Shown piece after piece: positions 53,915-63,466 of a stretch of DNA of 64,000 bases (position 1 is the stretch's first letter; each line of letters opens with the position of its first letter). The stretch spans positions 23,373 through 87,372 of the forward strand of contig NZ_JADDRL010000031.1 in assembly GCF_021538895.1 (NCBI RefSeq), given 5' to 3'. The translations under genes and the position numbers were made by a program. The stretch comes from Streptomyces olivochromogenes. GTDB taxonomy: Bacteria > Actinomycetota > Actinomycetes > Streptomycetales > Streptomycetaceae. The notes beneath the pieces were generated by a model. That model saw only the letters and a program-made list of their open reading frames with translations, ran no database searches and was not told where the DNA came from.

Positions 53915-56004
53915 CGGAGCACCCCACCTCCTACGAGCGCCCGCAGCCGGGCGCCGACCCCGCGGAGGCCCGCGGGGCGCTCTTGCGTTCCCCGAAGCCG
54001 CTGAGCGCCACCGCCTTACCCGCGCAGGCCCGCAGCACCGGCGAGACGCCCGTCGCGCGGGGCACCGGCACGCCCTGCGGCAAGGGGAAGGAGACCCCAG
54101 TCAACGGCCCCGAGCACGCCCAGCCGGACTCCGCCGAGCCCGACGCCCACCGCCCGCGTCCCACGCCCGTGCCGGAGGGCATCCCGCCCCAGCCGAGCGC
54201 CGAGCAGGAGCGGGCCCAGGGCGGCCAGGAGCGCCGTACCGGGCGGGGAGTGCCGCCCGGGCGGCCCATGCCCATGCGGCGGGACGGGGACCGGCTGCGG
54301 TTCGTGGGCGCCGCGACCCGGCGGATCGCCCGCGGCATCGACCTCGACGAGATCGTGATGGGCCTGTGCCGGGCCACCGTGCCGACCTTCTCGGACGCGA
54401 TCCTCGTCTACCTGCGCGACCCGCTGCCGGTCGGCGACGAGCGCCCCACCGGCCCCGTGGTGCTCCGGCTGCGCCGCACCGACCGGATCCCGGAGGAACG
54501 GGACACCGAGGGCGGCTTCCTGCCCGTACCGGCGCCGGAGCCCGACTTCGCCGACCTGTCCGACCTGTCCGGCCTGTCCGCGCTGACCGCCGAGCTGTGC
54601 GAGGTGCGGCCGGGCGGCGCGCTGAACGAGGTACTGCGCGGGGTGCGTCCGGTGTTCGCCGACGCGCCCGCGGCCCGCGCCGCGCTGCCCGAACTCCTCG
54701 GCGAGGGCGGCGAGTCGGTCGTCCCCGACGGCCAGCACGCGATCCTCGCGCCGCTGCGCGGCCGCCGCCGGGTCATCGGCGCCGCGCTGTTCCTGCGCCG
54801 CCCGGAGCGGCTGGCCTTCGAGGCGGACGACCTGCTGGTCGCCGCCCAGCTGGCCACGCACAGCGCTCTGGGCATCGACAAGGCGGTGCTGTACGGCCGC
54901 GAGGCCTACATCGCCGACGAGCTGCAGCGCACCATGCTCCCGGAGACCCTGCCCCGCCCGACCGGCGTCCGGCTGGCCTCCCGCTACCTGCCCGCCGCCG
55001 AGACCGCCCGGGTCGGCGGCGACTGGTACGACGCCATCCCGCTGCCCGGCAGCCGGGTCGCGCTCGTCGTCGGCGACGTCATGGGGCACTCCATGACCTC
55101 TGCCGCGATCATGGGCCAGCTGCGCACCACCGCGCAGACCCTGGCCGGGCTCGACCTGCCCCCGCAGGAGGTGCTGCACCACCTCGACGAGCAGGCGCAG
55201 CGCCTGGGCACCGACCGGATGGCGACCTGCCTGTACGCCGTCTACGACCCGGTCTCGCACCGCATCACGATCGCCAACGCCGGTCATCCGCCGCCCGTCC
55301 TGCTGCACCTGGGCGGCCGGGCCGAGGTGCTGCGGGTGCCGCCGGGCGCGCCCATCGGCGTCGGCGGAGTCGACTTCGAGGCCGTCGAGCTGGACGCGCC
55401 CGCCGGAGCGACCCTGCTCCTGTACACCGACGGCCTGGTCGAGTCCCGGCTGCGCGACGTGTGGACCGGCATAGAGCAGCTGCGCGAGAAGCTCGCCGCG
55501 ACCGCGCAGCTGACCGGTCCCGACCACCCGCCGCCGCTCGAAGCGCTGTGCGACGAGGTGCTCGACATGCTCGGTCCGGGCGACCGGGACGACGACATCG
55601 CGCTGCTCGCCGCCCGCTTCGACGGGATCGCGCCGAGCGACGTGGCGTACTGGTTCCTGGAGCCGGAGGACGCGGCCCCCGGCCGGGCCCGCCGGCTGGC
55701 CCGGCGCGCGCTGGCCCGCTGGGGCCTGGAGGAGCTGTCGGACTCGGTCGAGCTGCTGGTCAGCGAGGTGGTCACCAACGCGGTGCGCTACGCGTCCCGC
55801 CCGGTCACCCTGCGCCTGCTGCGCACCGACGTCCTGCGCTGCGAGGTCGGCGACGACGTGCCCCAGCTGCCGCGGCTGCGCCAGGCGCGCGCCACGGACG
55901 AGGGCGGCCGCGGCCTGTACCTGGTCAACAAGCTGGCCCGGCGCTGGGGCGCGACGCGCCTGAGCACCGGGAAGGTGGTCTGGTTCGAGCTGAACCGGAA
56001 CTAG
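53911..56004 (+). CDS. GAF-SpoIIE phosphatase with C-terminal HATPase domain
   Basis: 697-residue relative of the phosphatase at 13127. A long disordered Pro/Glu/Arg-rich N-terminus of about 120 residues is followed by a GAF-like domain (about 130-340), PP2C/SpoIIE (about 350-560: VGGDWYDAIPL, LVVGDVMGHSM, LLYTDGLVES, DRDDDIALLAARFDG) and an RsbW-like HATPase (about 575-695: SEVVTNAVRYA, DEGGRGLYLVNKLA). It probably dephosphorylates an anti-anti-sigma factor. The GTG at 53911 is chosen over internal starts because of the coupled upstream frame. A strong terminator follows. Confidence 0.92.
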   Translation: MTEHPTSYERPQPGADPAEARGALLRSPKPLSATALPAQARSTGETPVARGTGTPCGKGKETPVNGPEHAQPDSAEPDAHRPRPTPVPEGIPPQPSAEQERAQGGQERRTGRGVPPGRPMPMRRDGDRLRFVGAATRRIARGIDLDEIVMGLCRATVPTFSDAILVYLRDPLPVGDERPTGPVVLRLRRTDRIPEERDTEGGFLPVPAPEPDFADLSDLSGLSALTAELCEVRPGGALNEVLRGVRPVFADAPAARAALPELLGEGGESVVPDGQHAILAPLRGRRRVIGAALFLRRPERLAFEADDLLVAAQLATHSALGIDKAVLYGREAYIADELQRTMLPETLPRPTGVRLASRYLPAAETARVGGDWYDAIPLPGSRVALVVGDVMGHSMTSAAIMGQLRTTAQTLAGLDLPPQEVLHHLDEQAQRLGTDRMATCLYAVYDPVSHRITIANAGHPPPVLLHLGGRAEVLRVPPGAPIGVGGVDFEAVELDAPAGATLLLYTDGLVESRLRDVWTGIEQLREKLAATAQLTGPDHPPPLEALCDEVLDMLGPGDRDDDIALLAARFDGIAPSDVAYWFLEPEDAAPGRARRLARRALARWGLEELSDSVELLVSEVVTNAVRYASRPVTLRLLRTDVLRCEVGDDVPQLPRLRQARATDEGGRGLYLVNKLARRWGATRLSTGKVVWFELNRN

Positions 56005-56012
56005 CTCGAACG

Positions 56013-56060
56013 GACAGGGCGAAGGGCGCCCGGGATCTCCCGGGCGCCCTTCGCCCTGTC
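56013..56060. terminator. Terminator between SpoIIE and PBP genes
   Basis: Two perfect 22-bp arms around an ATCT loop, one of the strongest hairpins in the window. It lies between convergent genes and can serve both. Confidence 0.9.
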
Positions 56061-56100
56061 TGCCGCACCGGCCGGCCGAGTGCTCGACCGGCCGACCGCC

Positions 56101-58458
56101 CTACTGGTCGTCGAGATTGAGCGGGTCGTCCGTGACGCCGCCCGTCGGCTGCCCGGTGGTCGGCGACTGGCTCGGCGTCTGGGACGGCGTCTGGCTCGGT
56201 GTCTGCGAGGGAGTCTGACTGGGCGTCTGGCTCGGCGTCGTGGACTTCGACGGGGTGCTGGACGGCGTCGTGGACGGGGTCTGCGTCGGGTGGTAGGTCC
56301 AGGTCGGGGTCTCCGTCGGCTCGACGGCCGCGCCCTGCGTGGTGTTCAGGTCGAACTTGGACCGCTTCGTGACGCCGAAGGTGTACGTCGCCCAGATCTC
56401 CGCCGGGGGACCCCCGCCGTTGACCCGGCCGCCGCCCATCGCGCCCTTCAGGGAGACATGGTCGAACCTCTTGATCGGCTGTCCGTCACAGCCCTTGCCC
56501 CCGGCCTTGCCCGCCTCACCGAACAGGCCGACCGAGGTGACCAGGTCCGGGGTGTAGCCGGTGAACCAGGCCGACCGGTTGCAGTCGGACGTACCCGTCT
56601 TGCCCGCCACCTGCTGGCCGTCGCGCTGCGAGTTCTGCGCCACCGACTCCGACGCCGTACCGTCGTCGACCACTCCGGTCAGCACCGACGTCACCCCGTC
56701 GGCGGCGGTACGGCTGATCACCGGGCCGCCGATCGGGTTGGGCATCTGGACGCTCCCGCTCTTCTTCTCGGCCGACTTGACGATGGTCGGCGTCACCTTG
56801 TTGCCGTGGTTGTCGAAGGTGGCGTAGATCCCGGCCATCTCCAGCGGACTGGCGCCCATGGAACCCAGCGTCTGCGCGGGCACCGCCTGCATGCCCTCGG
56901 TGTCCATGCCCAGCTTCTTGGCGGTGCCCATCACCTTGTCCATGCCCACGTCGACGCCCATCTGCGCGAAGACCGAGTTGACGGACTTGTTCATCGCCTT
57001 CTGGACGGTGATGGGGCCGTAGTTCTGGTTGTCCTCGTTGGGCGGGGCGAAGCCGACCTTGGAGCCGTTCGCCACGACCTGGCGGCGGCTGGTGCCGTCG
57101 TAGATCGTGCTGGCGCTGATCTGCTTGCCGTTCTGGGTCTCGGCGTCGTCCTCCAGCGCGGCGGCCAGGATCAGCGGCTTGAACGTGGACGCGGGCTGGT
57201 AGTCGCGGCGGGTGGCGTTGCTGACGTAGTGCTTGAAGTAGTCCACGCCGCCGTACAGCGCGACGATCTTCCCCGTCTTGGGGTCGACCGAGACCGCGCC
57301 GGCCTGGACGTCGCCGTCGACCCTGCGCTTCTTCTTGTCGAGCTTGGCGGTGAGTTGGCTCTTGACCGCCTTCTCCAGCTGTGTCTGCTTCTTCTTGTCG
57401 ATGTTCAGGGTGATGGTCCAGCCCTGGTTCTCGACCTTCGCCTCCGCGTCGGAGCGGCTGATCCCCTGCTCGTCCATCAGCTGCTGTTCCAGCTGCTTGT
57501 TGGCGAGCTCGATCAGATAGCCCTTCTGGCCCTCCCGGCCCGGGGTGCCCTTCGGGTCCTTGGGCACGGGGAACTTCATGGACTGGCGCTTGGCCGAGTC
57601 CAGCCAGCCCTCCTCGACCATGTTGTTCAGGACGTAGTTCCAGCGCTGCGTCACCAGCTTCTTGCCGGTGGCGGAGGCGACCGCCCAGTCGTACTGGCTC
57701 GGCGCCTGGAGCAGCGCGGCGAGGTACGCGCCCTGTTCGACCGACAGATCCTCGGCGTCGACCCGGTAGTAGGCCTGCGCGGCGGCCTGGATGCCGTAGG
57801 CGCCGCGGCCGTAGTAGCTGGTGTTGATGTAGCCGGCGAGGATGTCGTCCTTGCCCTTTTGGCGCTCCACCTTCAACGAGATGACCAGCTCCTTCAGCTT
57901 GCGCGTGACGGTCTGGTCCTGGTTGAGGTAGTAGTTCTTGACGTACTGCTGGGTGATCGTCGAACCACCCTGCTTGCCCTTGCCGGAGAGGGTGTTGATC
58001 AGGCCTCGGGCGGTGCCCTTAAAGTCGATGCCGTGGTCGTGGTAGAAGTTCTTGTTCTCCGCCGCCACGAAGGTCAGTTGGACCTTCCTGGGCACCTTGG
58101 TCAGGTCGACGATCTCACGGTTGACCTTGCCGTCCCGGGCGAGGATCGAGCCGTCGCTGTACTTGTAGACGTTGCTCTGCTGCTCCGCGGCCGGGTTGCC
58201 CGTGGGGACGTCCACCATCAGGTACAGCACGATGAACGAGCCGATGCAGAGCAGGCAGAAGCCGAAGAACGTGCCGAGGATCTTCTTCCAGGTGAAGAGC
58301 CTGCGTATGAAGCTCTTCGCCGGCTTTCCGCTCGCACCGCTCGCACCGCTCGCGCCGTTCACACCGCTCGCGCCGTTCGCGACGGGCCGGGAGCGACGCT
58401 TGGGCGCCGCGCGGCGGCCACCACGCTGCCGCGCTCGTCTCTCTTCCGCTCGTCCCAT
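56101..58458 (-). CDS. Class A penicillin-binding protein (bifunctional transglycosylase/transpeptidase)
   Basis: 785 residues. The N-terminus has an ASG-repeat tail and one helix (FGFCLLCIGSFIVLYLMV). The GT51 transglycosylase domain (about 100-290) shows AAENKNFYHDHGIDFKGTARG and GGSTITQQYVKN; the first motif has N for the usual second acidic residue, as often in actinobacteria. The transpeptidase domain has STFKP, SVN and KTGTSD. After about residue 700 comes a Thr/Pro/Ser/Gln tail of repeated TPSQ units that could span the cell wall. There is no PASTA domain. It runs convergent with the SpoIIE gene. Confidence 0.94.
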   Translation of the reverse strand: MGRAEERRARQRGGRRAAPKRRSRPVANGASGVNGASGASGASGKPAKSFIRRLFTWKKILGTFFGFCLLCIGSFIVLYLMVDVPTGNPAAEQQSNVYKYSDGSILARDGKVNREIVDLTKVPRKVQLTFVAAENKNFYHDHGIDFKGTARGLINTLSGKGKQGGSTITQQYVKNYYLNQDQTVTRKLKELVISLKVERQKGKDDILAGYINTSYYGRGAYGIQAAAQAYYRVDAEDLSVEQGAYLAALLQAPSQYDWAVASATGKKLVTQRWNYVLNNMVEEGWLDSAKRQSMKFPVPKDPKGTPGREGQKGYLIELANKQLEQQLMDEQGISRSDAEAKVENQGWTITLNIDKKKQTQLEKAVKSQLTAKLDKKKRRVDGDVQAGAVSVDPKTGKIVALYGGVDYFKHYVSNATRRDYQPASTFKPLILAAALEDDAETQNGKQISASTIYDGTSRRQVVANGSKVGFAPPNEDNQNYGPITVQKAMNKSVNSVFAQMGVDVGMDKVMGTAKKLGMDTEGMQAVPAQTLGSMGASPLEMAGIYATFDNHGNKVTPTIVKSAEKKSGSVQMPNPIGGPVISRTAADGVTSVLTGVVDDGTASESVAQNSQRDGQQVAGKTGTSDCNRSAWFTGYTPDLVTSVGLFGEAGKAGGKGCDGQPIKRFDHVSLKGAMGGGRVNGGGPPAEIWATYTFGVTKRSKFDLNTTQGAAVEPTETPTWTYHPTQTPSTTPSSTPSKSTTPSQTPSQTPSQTPSQTPSQTPSQSPTTGQPTGGVTDDPLNLDDQ
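56166..56238 (-). repeat. Tandem 12-nt repeats in the PBP tail
   Basis: Imperfect copies of a 12-base unit of the type GGCGTCTGGCTC encode TPSQ in the PBP on the minus strand. Such tracts change length readily by slippage. Confidence 0.7.
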
Positions 58459-58659
58459 GGCTCCGTCAGCTCCGCTTCGGTCGTGAGGTCAGCTCAGCAA
58501 GCTAACACCCGTCTATATGACAAAGAGGCTCCGATCCGCCCTTTTAGGGACGTGACAATCAGCACCCCGTTCCAACGGAACCGACGGCTGACGGGCGCGC
58601 GGGGTTGCCTCCCGACAAAAAGTGAGACCCCCGGCATACCCGAGACACCCGCCCCACGT

Positions 58660-59153
58660 ATGCGGAAGTGCCCCGCGCACAGCGTCGACTACGGGCTCGC
58701 GGGGGTGACCCAGCTCTTCGGCCGCCACCGCGGGACGGTCCGGCAGGGCGGGCTGCGCCGGGTGAACCCGTTCACCTCGCGGACGCGCGTCTCCGCCTGG
58801 GTGCGCAGCCACGAGACCGCCGTCCCCAAGGTCAACTACGCCTACGGCAACCCGGTCGAGCTCGCCGCGGTGGTGGCCTGGAAGGTCCAGGCCACCGCCC
58901 AGGCCACCTTCGAGATGGACGACTACGAGCGCTTCGTGCCACGCAGACCGAGACGGCCGTCCGGCAGATCGCCATCGAGTGCCCGTACGACGCCCACGGC
59001 GAGGACGGCCTCTCGTTGCGCGGCAACGCCGAGAAGCTCGCGGGCGAGCCGCACGCGCGCGTGGAGGCGGCGACGCTGTCCAACCTGATGGTGGTCCCGT
59101 GCGGAGACAGGGCACCGCGGCCCGTACTCAACGCGGGGGCCCTGTACCAGTGA
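58660..59153 (+). pseudogene. Decayed SPFH/band-7 (slipin-like) gene
   Basis: From the ATG at 58660 the frame reads through VNPFTSRTRVSAWVRSHETA, then KVNYAYGNPVELAAVVAWKV and FEMDDYERFV, the core of Streptomyces SPFH proteins. A base is missing near 58938 (GTGCCACG where GTGGCCACG is expected). The sense then continues in another frame as TQTETAVRQIAIECPYDAHG and ends with LSNLMVVPCGDRAPRPVLNAG plus ALYQ, the normal C-terminus. The N-terminal membrane segment and about 70 residues between the SPFH core and the C-terminus are missing. It has at least one frameshift and one deletion, so it cannot make the usual protein. Confidence 0.8.
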
Positions 59154-59325
59154 CGGAACCCGCCGAGGGCGCCGCGCCCAAGCGTCGGCCGCAGCTGACC
59201 GGGTCCGGCCGCCTGCCCCGGGGCACGGCCCCCTGGCCAGACGTGGGCGGTCGCCTGTATCAGAACCGTGACAATGGGGCCCCACCTGCACAGTCGTACG
59301 CCCCGCCATGATCTACACACTCGGC

Positions 59326-59358
59326 GTATACATAGGGGGTATACACCGTATGTAGAGT
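59326..59358 (+). promoter_or_regulatory. Operator and leaderless promoter of the PadR operon
   Basis: Two GTATAC boxes (59326-59331 and 59339-59344) form an inverted pair. TAGAGT (59353-59358) is a -10 ending six bases before the padR ATG. The operator covers the -35 position, so bound PadR would block transcription. Confidence 0.6.
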
Positions 59359-59364
59359 GCTGCC

Positions 59365-59889
59365 ATGTCCATCGGTCACACTCTTCTAGGACTCCTGGAG
59401 TCCGGCCCCCGACACGGCTACGACCTGAAGCGGGCCTTCGACGAGAAGTTCGGTCACGACCGGCCGCTGCACTACGGCCAGGTCTACTCGACGATGTCCC
59501 GGTTGCTGAAGAACGGGATGGTCGAAGTCGACGGGATCGAGGCCGGCGGCGGCCCCGAGCGCAAGCGCTACGCGATCACGGACGCCGGCATCACCGACGT
59601 GGAGCGGTGGCTGGCGACGCCGGAGAAGCCGGAGGAGTACCTCCAGTCGACGCTCTACACCAAGGTCGTCCTCGCGCTGCTGACCCACCGCAACGCGGCC
59701 GACATCCTCGACACCCAGCGCTCCGAGCACCTGCGCAGCATGCGGATCCTCACCGACCGCAAGCGCCGCGGCGACCTGGCGGACCAGCTGATCTGCGACC
59801 ACGCGCTGTTCCACCTGGAAGCGGACCTGCGCTGGCTGGAGCTGACGGCCGCGCGGCTCGACAAGCTCCGTGAGGCGGTGGCCCAGTGA
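59365..59889 (+). CDS. PadR-family transcriptional regulator
   Basis: 174 residues. The winged-helix N-terminus (LLGLLESGPRHGYDLKRAFDEKF, LHYGQVYSTMSRLLKNGMVEVDG) is typical PadR, and the C-terminal helical dimer domain follows. Such repressors sense drugs or phenolics and control exporters. The ATG lies six bases after its -10, suggesting leaderless mRNA. The stop overlaps the GTG of the ABC ATPase, so the three genes form one operon under the repressor's own control. Confidence 0.93.
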   Translation: MSIGHTLLGLLESGPRHGYDLKRAFDEKFGHDRPLHYGQVYSTMSRLLKNGMVEVDGIEAGGGPERKRYAITDAGITDVERWLATPEKPEEYLQSTLYTKVVLALLTHRNAADILDTQRSEHLRSMRILTDRKRRGDLADQLICDHALFHLEADLRWLELTAARLDKLREAVAQ

Positions 59890-60575
59890 CTCCTCCTCCC
59901 GGTTCCCTGCTCGCGGCCGAACAACTGCGCAAGGCCTACGGCCCGACCCTCGCGCTCGACGGCGCCGAGTTCTCCATCCACCCCGGCGAGGTCGTCGCGG
60001 TGATGGGCCCCTCCGGCTCCGGCAAGTCGACCCTGCTGCACTGCCTCGCCGGCATCGTGCCGCCCGACTCGGGCTCGATCACGTACGACGGGCGCGAGAT
60101 GGCGACCATGAGCGACGCCCAGCGCAGCGCGCTCAGGCGCTCGGAGTTCGGCTTCGTGTTCCAGTTCGGGCAGCTCGTGCCGGAGCTGACCTGCGTGGAG
60201 AACGTGGCCCTGCCGCTCCGGCTGAACGGCACCTCCCGCAAGGAGGCCGAGCGGGCCGCGTTGAGCTGGATGCAGCGCCTGGAGGTCGACGACCTCAAGG
60301 GCAAGCGGCCCGGAGAGGTCTCCGGCGGCCAGGGGCAGCGAGTCGCGGTCGCGCGTGCGCTGGTCACCGGCCCGCGGGTGCTCTTCGCCGACGAGCCCAC
60401 CGGCGCCCTGGACTCGCTCAACGGCGAGCGCGTGATGGAGCTGCTCACCGAGGCGGCCCGGTCGACGAACGCGGCGGTCGTGCTGGTCACGCACGAGGCG
60501 CGGGTCGCGGCCTACTCGGACCGCGAGATCGTCGTACGGGACGGCAAGTCCAGGGACATGGAGCGCATCGTATGA
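59886..60575 (+). CDS. ABC transporter ATP-binding protein (MacB/LolD type)
   Basis: 229-residue nucleotide-binding subunit. Walker A GPSGSGKST, Q-loop region FQFGQLVPELTCVEN, the signature VSGGQGQRVAVARAL, Walker B VLFADEPTGALD and the H-loop VLVTHEARVAA are all intact. It pairs with the FtsX-like permease that follows. The GTG at 59886 overlaps the PadR stop. The stop overlaps the permease ATG. Confidence 0.95.
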   Translation: MTPPPGSLLAAEQLRKAYGPTLALDGAEFSIHPGEVVAVMGPSGSGKSTLLHCLAGIVPPDSGSITYDGREMATMSDAQRSALRRSEFGFVFQFGQLVPELTCVENVALPLRLNGTSRKEAERAALSWMQRLEVDDLKGKRPGEVSGGQGQRVAVARALVTGPRVLFADEPTGALDSLNGERVMELLTEAARSTNAAVVLVTHEARVAAYSDREIVVRDGKSRDMERIV

Positions 60576-62977
60576 GCCCGGCACGGGGGGCCCTGCCCAC
60601 GCAGGTGAGCCCGGCGCCGACGGCTCCGCCCCCGCCGGTGAAGGCGAGAAACTGGGGGATCGCCCGGGACCTGTCCATGGGGGTCCGCTTCGCCTTCACC
60701 GGCGGACGCGAGGGGTGGGTCCGGGCACTGCTGACCGCCGTCGGCGTCGGTCTCGGCGTGGCGCTGCTGCTGCTCACCACGGCCATACCGAACGCCCTGG
60801 CCGAACGCAACGGCCGCAGCGAGGCCCGGGACGACTTCACCTACAGCGGGAAGACGCTGCCGAAGGCCGACAACACGGTCGTCATCGCCGACGCGAGCAC
60901 GACGTTCCGCAGCAAGGACATCCGCGGCCGGCTCCTGGAGCCGGAGGGCACGCGGGCGCCGCTGCCCCCGGGTCTCGGCAGGTTCCCCGCGAAGGGCGAG
61001 ATGGTCGTCTCGCCCGCGCTCAAGGAGCTGCTGGATTCCGGCTCCGGCAAGCTGCTGCGCGAACGCCTGCCCTACCGGATCACCGGGACCATCGAGCGGA
61101 CCGGACTCATCGGGCCCGCCGAACTCGCCTACTACGCGGGCGCCACGGGCCTGGCCAAGCGTCTGCCCGGCGACAACATCGAACGCATCAACTACTTCGG
61201 GCCCTCGCAGAACCGCACGCAGGAGCGGCTGGACCCGGTGCTGATCCTGCTGATCCTGATGATCTTCGTGGTGCTGCTCATGCCGGTCGCGGTGTTCATC
61301 GCGGCGGCCGTGCGGTTCGGCGGCGAGCGCCGCGACCGGCGGCTCGCGGCGCTCCGGCTGATCGGCGCGGACGGGCGGATGGCGCGCCGGATCGCGGGCG
61401 GCGAGGCGCTCGCCGGGGCGCTGCTCGGACTGGTCTTCGGCACCGCCTTCTTCCTGATCGGGCGTCAGCTGGCGTCCTCGCTCTCGGTGCGGGACGTCAG
61501 CGTGTTCCCGAGCGACCTGAACCCGTCGCCCCTGCTCGCCCTGCTGGTCGCCGTCGCGGTACCGGCCGCGGCCGTGCTGGTCACGCTGTTCGCGCTGCGC
61601 GGAGTCGTCATCGAACCGCTCGGCGTGGTCCGTACGGCCAAGCCGCCACGCCGCCGGCTGTGGTGGCGGCTGCTGCTGCCGCTGGCCGGTCTCGGGCTGC
61701 TGTACCCGATGATCGGGCAGGGCAACTCCAACGGGGACTTCAACCAGTGGCTGGTGATCGGCGGCACCGTGCTGCTGCTCGTCGGTGTCACCGCGCTGCT
61801 GCCCTGGGTCGTCGAGACGGTCGTGGCACGGCTGAACTCCGGTTCGGTCTCCTGGCAACTGGCCGTGCGCAGGCTCCAGCTGAGCAGCGGTTCGGCCGCC
61901 CGCATGGTCAACGGCATCGCCGTCGCGGTGGCCGGGGCGATCGCGCTGCAGATGCTGTTCGCCGGGGTCGAGGGCGACTACACCAAGCAGACCGCCAACG
62001 ACCTGAACCGGGCGCAGATGGAGGTCTCCCTGAACACCGGCGTCCCGCTGACCGAGGCCGGCCGGCAGCTCGCCGGGACCGAGGGTGTGCGCCGCGCGTC
62101 GGCCATCGCGCAGTCCTGGGCCGGGGACCGGGCGAAGGACCCCGAGACCTCGCTGGAGATCGCCGTCGGCACCTGCGCGCAGCTGCGCGAGGTGGCGCGC
62201 CTGACGTCCTGCCGGGACGGCGACATGTTCCGGATCCTCGACGGCGAGTACGACGCCAAGACGAAGCGGCTCACCGAACCGGGCGCCACCGTGTACTTCG
62301 ACCCGGCGTACAGCGGGGAGACGAAGCACCCGACGGCCTGGAAGGTGTCCTCCGGCCTGAAGACGGCGGGACAGCGCAAGGATGCGTCCGGCTACGCGCG
62401 CAGCGGCCTGCTGTTCACCCCGAGCGCGCTGCCCAAGGGCGCGGCGGACGGTCTGTACCAGAAGGTGTTCCTGTCGCTCGACGGTTCCGTGCCGGACGCC
62501 GCCGAACACGCGCGCAACACGGCGGCCCGGCTGGACCCGCTGGCGCACGTGTTCACCCTCGGGGCCAGTGAACAGACGAAGGAGTTCCGGGCCATCCGCA
62601 CCGGCCTGTTCGTCGGCGCCACCTGCGTCCTCGTGCTGATCGGCGCGAGCCTGCTGGTCTCCCAGCTGGAGCAGCTGCGCGAACGCAAGAAGCTGCTGTC
62701 GTCGCTGGTCGCCTTCGGCACCCGGCGCCGCACGCTGGGCCTGTCGGTGCTGTGGCAGACGGCGATCCCGATCGCGCTGGGCCTGCTGCTCGCCTCGGTG
62801 GTGGGTCTGACGCTGGGCGCGGTACTGCTGAAGATGACGTCCACCCCGGTGACCGTGGACTGGGCGAGCGTCCTGTCCATGACCGGCATCGGCGCGGCGG
62901 TCGTCCTCGCCGTGACGCTGCTCAGCCTGCCGCCGCTGCTGCGGCTGATGCGCCCGGACGGACTGCGCACCGAGTAG
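60572..62977 (+). CDS. FtsX-like ABC permease
   Basis: 801-residue permease with two FtsX-like halves. The N-terminal helix (GLGVALLLLTTAIPNALA), a large extracytoplasmic domain, three helices (LILLILMIFVVLLMPVAVFI and following), two central helices and a second extracytoplasmic domain with a cysteine pair (GTCAQLREVARLTSC), and three last helices can be seen. MacB-like transporters with this architecture export antibiotics, peptides or lipids. The PadR context suggests drug or envelope-stress response. The ATG at 60572 overlaps the ATPase stop. A terminator follows. Confidence 0.93.
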   Translation: MSPARGALPTQVSPAPTAPPPPVKARNWGIARDLSMGVRFAFTGGREGWVRALLTAVGVGLGVALLLLTTAIPNALAERNGRSEARDDFTYSGKTLPKADNTVVIADASTTFRSKDIRGRLLEPEGTRAPLPPGLGRFPAKGEMVVSPALKELLDSGSGKLLRERLPYRITGTIERTGLIGPAELAYYAGATGLAKRLPGDNIERINYFGPSQNRTQERLDPVLILLILMIFVVLLMPVAVFIAAAVRFGGERRDRRLAALRLIGADGRMARRIAGGEALAGALLGLVFGTAFFLIGRQLASSLSVRDVSVFPSDLNPSPLLALLVAVAVPAAAVLVTLFALRGVVIEPLGVVRTAKPPRRRLWWRLLLPLAGLGLLYPMIGQGNSNGDFNQWLVIGGTVLLLVGVTALLPWVVETVVARLNSGSVSWQLAVRRLQLSSGSAARMVNGIAVAVAGAIALQMLFAGVEGDYTKQTANDLNRAQMEVSLNTGVPLTEAGRQLAGTEGVRRASAIAQSWAGDRAKDPETSLEIAVGTCAQLREVARLTSCRDGDMFRILDGEYDAKTKRLTEPGATVYFDPAYSGETKHPTAWKVSSGLKTAGQRKDASGYARSGLLFTPSALPKGAADGLYQKVFLSLDGSVPDAAEHARNTAARLDPLAHVFTLGASEQTKEFRAIRTGLFVGATCVLVLIGASLLVSQLEQLRERKKLLSSLVAFGTRRRTLGLSVLWQTAIPIALGLLLASVVGLTLGAVLLKMTSTPVTVDWASVLSMTGIGAAVVLAVTLLSLPPLLRLMRPDGLRTE

Positions 62978-62990
62978 CCGGCACCCTCGC

Positions 62991-63020
62991 GTGGGCCCCT
63001 TCCCGACCGGAGGGGCCCAC
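62991..63020. terminator. Terminator of the PadR-ABC operon
   Basis: GTGGGCCCCT and AGGGGCCCAC arms (10 bp) around TCCCGACCGG, 13 nt after the permease stop and facing the convergent roadblock genes. Confidence 0.75.
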
Positions 63021-63031
63021 GTTCCGTGCGG

Positions 63032-63460
63032 TCACAGACTGTGCTCCCGCACCACCCTCCGGGCCTGGGCGAGCAGCATGCCGACGTTGACGGACTTGCG
63101 GCACACGACGACGGCGACCACGTCCTGCTGCTCGTTCATGCGCAGGAACAGATGGGTGAGGTTCTCGCTGTTGACCAGGATCTCCTGGAAGAAGTGCCCG
63201 TCATCGGTGGTGCCCCGGCGCTCTTTGAAGAGGTCCTCGATCATCACGACCGTGCGCCCCTGGAAGAGGTCGAGGGTCGCGCCCGCCAGCAGGTCCAGGA
63301 CCTCCGGCGGATGGTTGTCGACGGTCTCGTAGGACAGCAGCATCCCGGTGGACATGTCCACGCACCCGGCCGCGAGGCAGTCGGGGGCGTCCGTTCGCAG
63401 TGATTTGACCAGGCTCATCACCTGGTCGGAGAAACCCGGAGTCATACGCTTCGTGGCCAT
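63032..63460 (-). CDS. Roadblock-like small regulatory protein
   Basis: 142-residue protein. A middle part (CLAAGCVDMSTGMLLSYETVDN, then LDLLAGATLDLFQG) suggests the profilin-like roadblock/LC7 fold of GTPase regulators, and the C-terminal strand VVAVVVCRKSVNVGMLLAQARR fits it. The assignment is by pattern and neighbour only. It starts six bases after the roadblock gene at 63467 on the same strand, so they are co-transcribed and may form a heterodimer. Confidence 0.6.
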   Translation of the reverse strand: MATKRMTPGFSDQVMSLVKSLRTDAPDCLAAGCVDMSTGMLLSYETVDNHPPEVLDLLAGATLDLFQGRTVVMIEDLFKERRGTTDDGHFFQEILVNSENLTHLFLRMNEQQDVVAVVVCRKSVNVGMLLAQARRVVREHSL

Positions 63461-63466
63461 CCTTCG

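Noticed and set aside
56166..56238. CRISPR-like array
   Set aside because: The repeats are contiguous 12-nt coding units without spacers, encoding TPSQ in the PBP tail.
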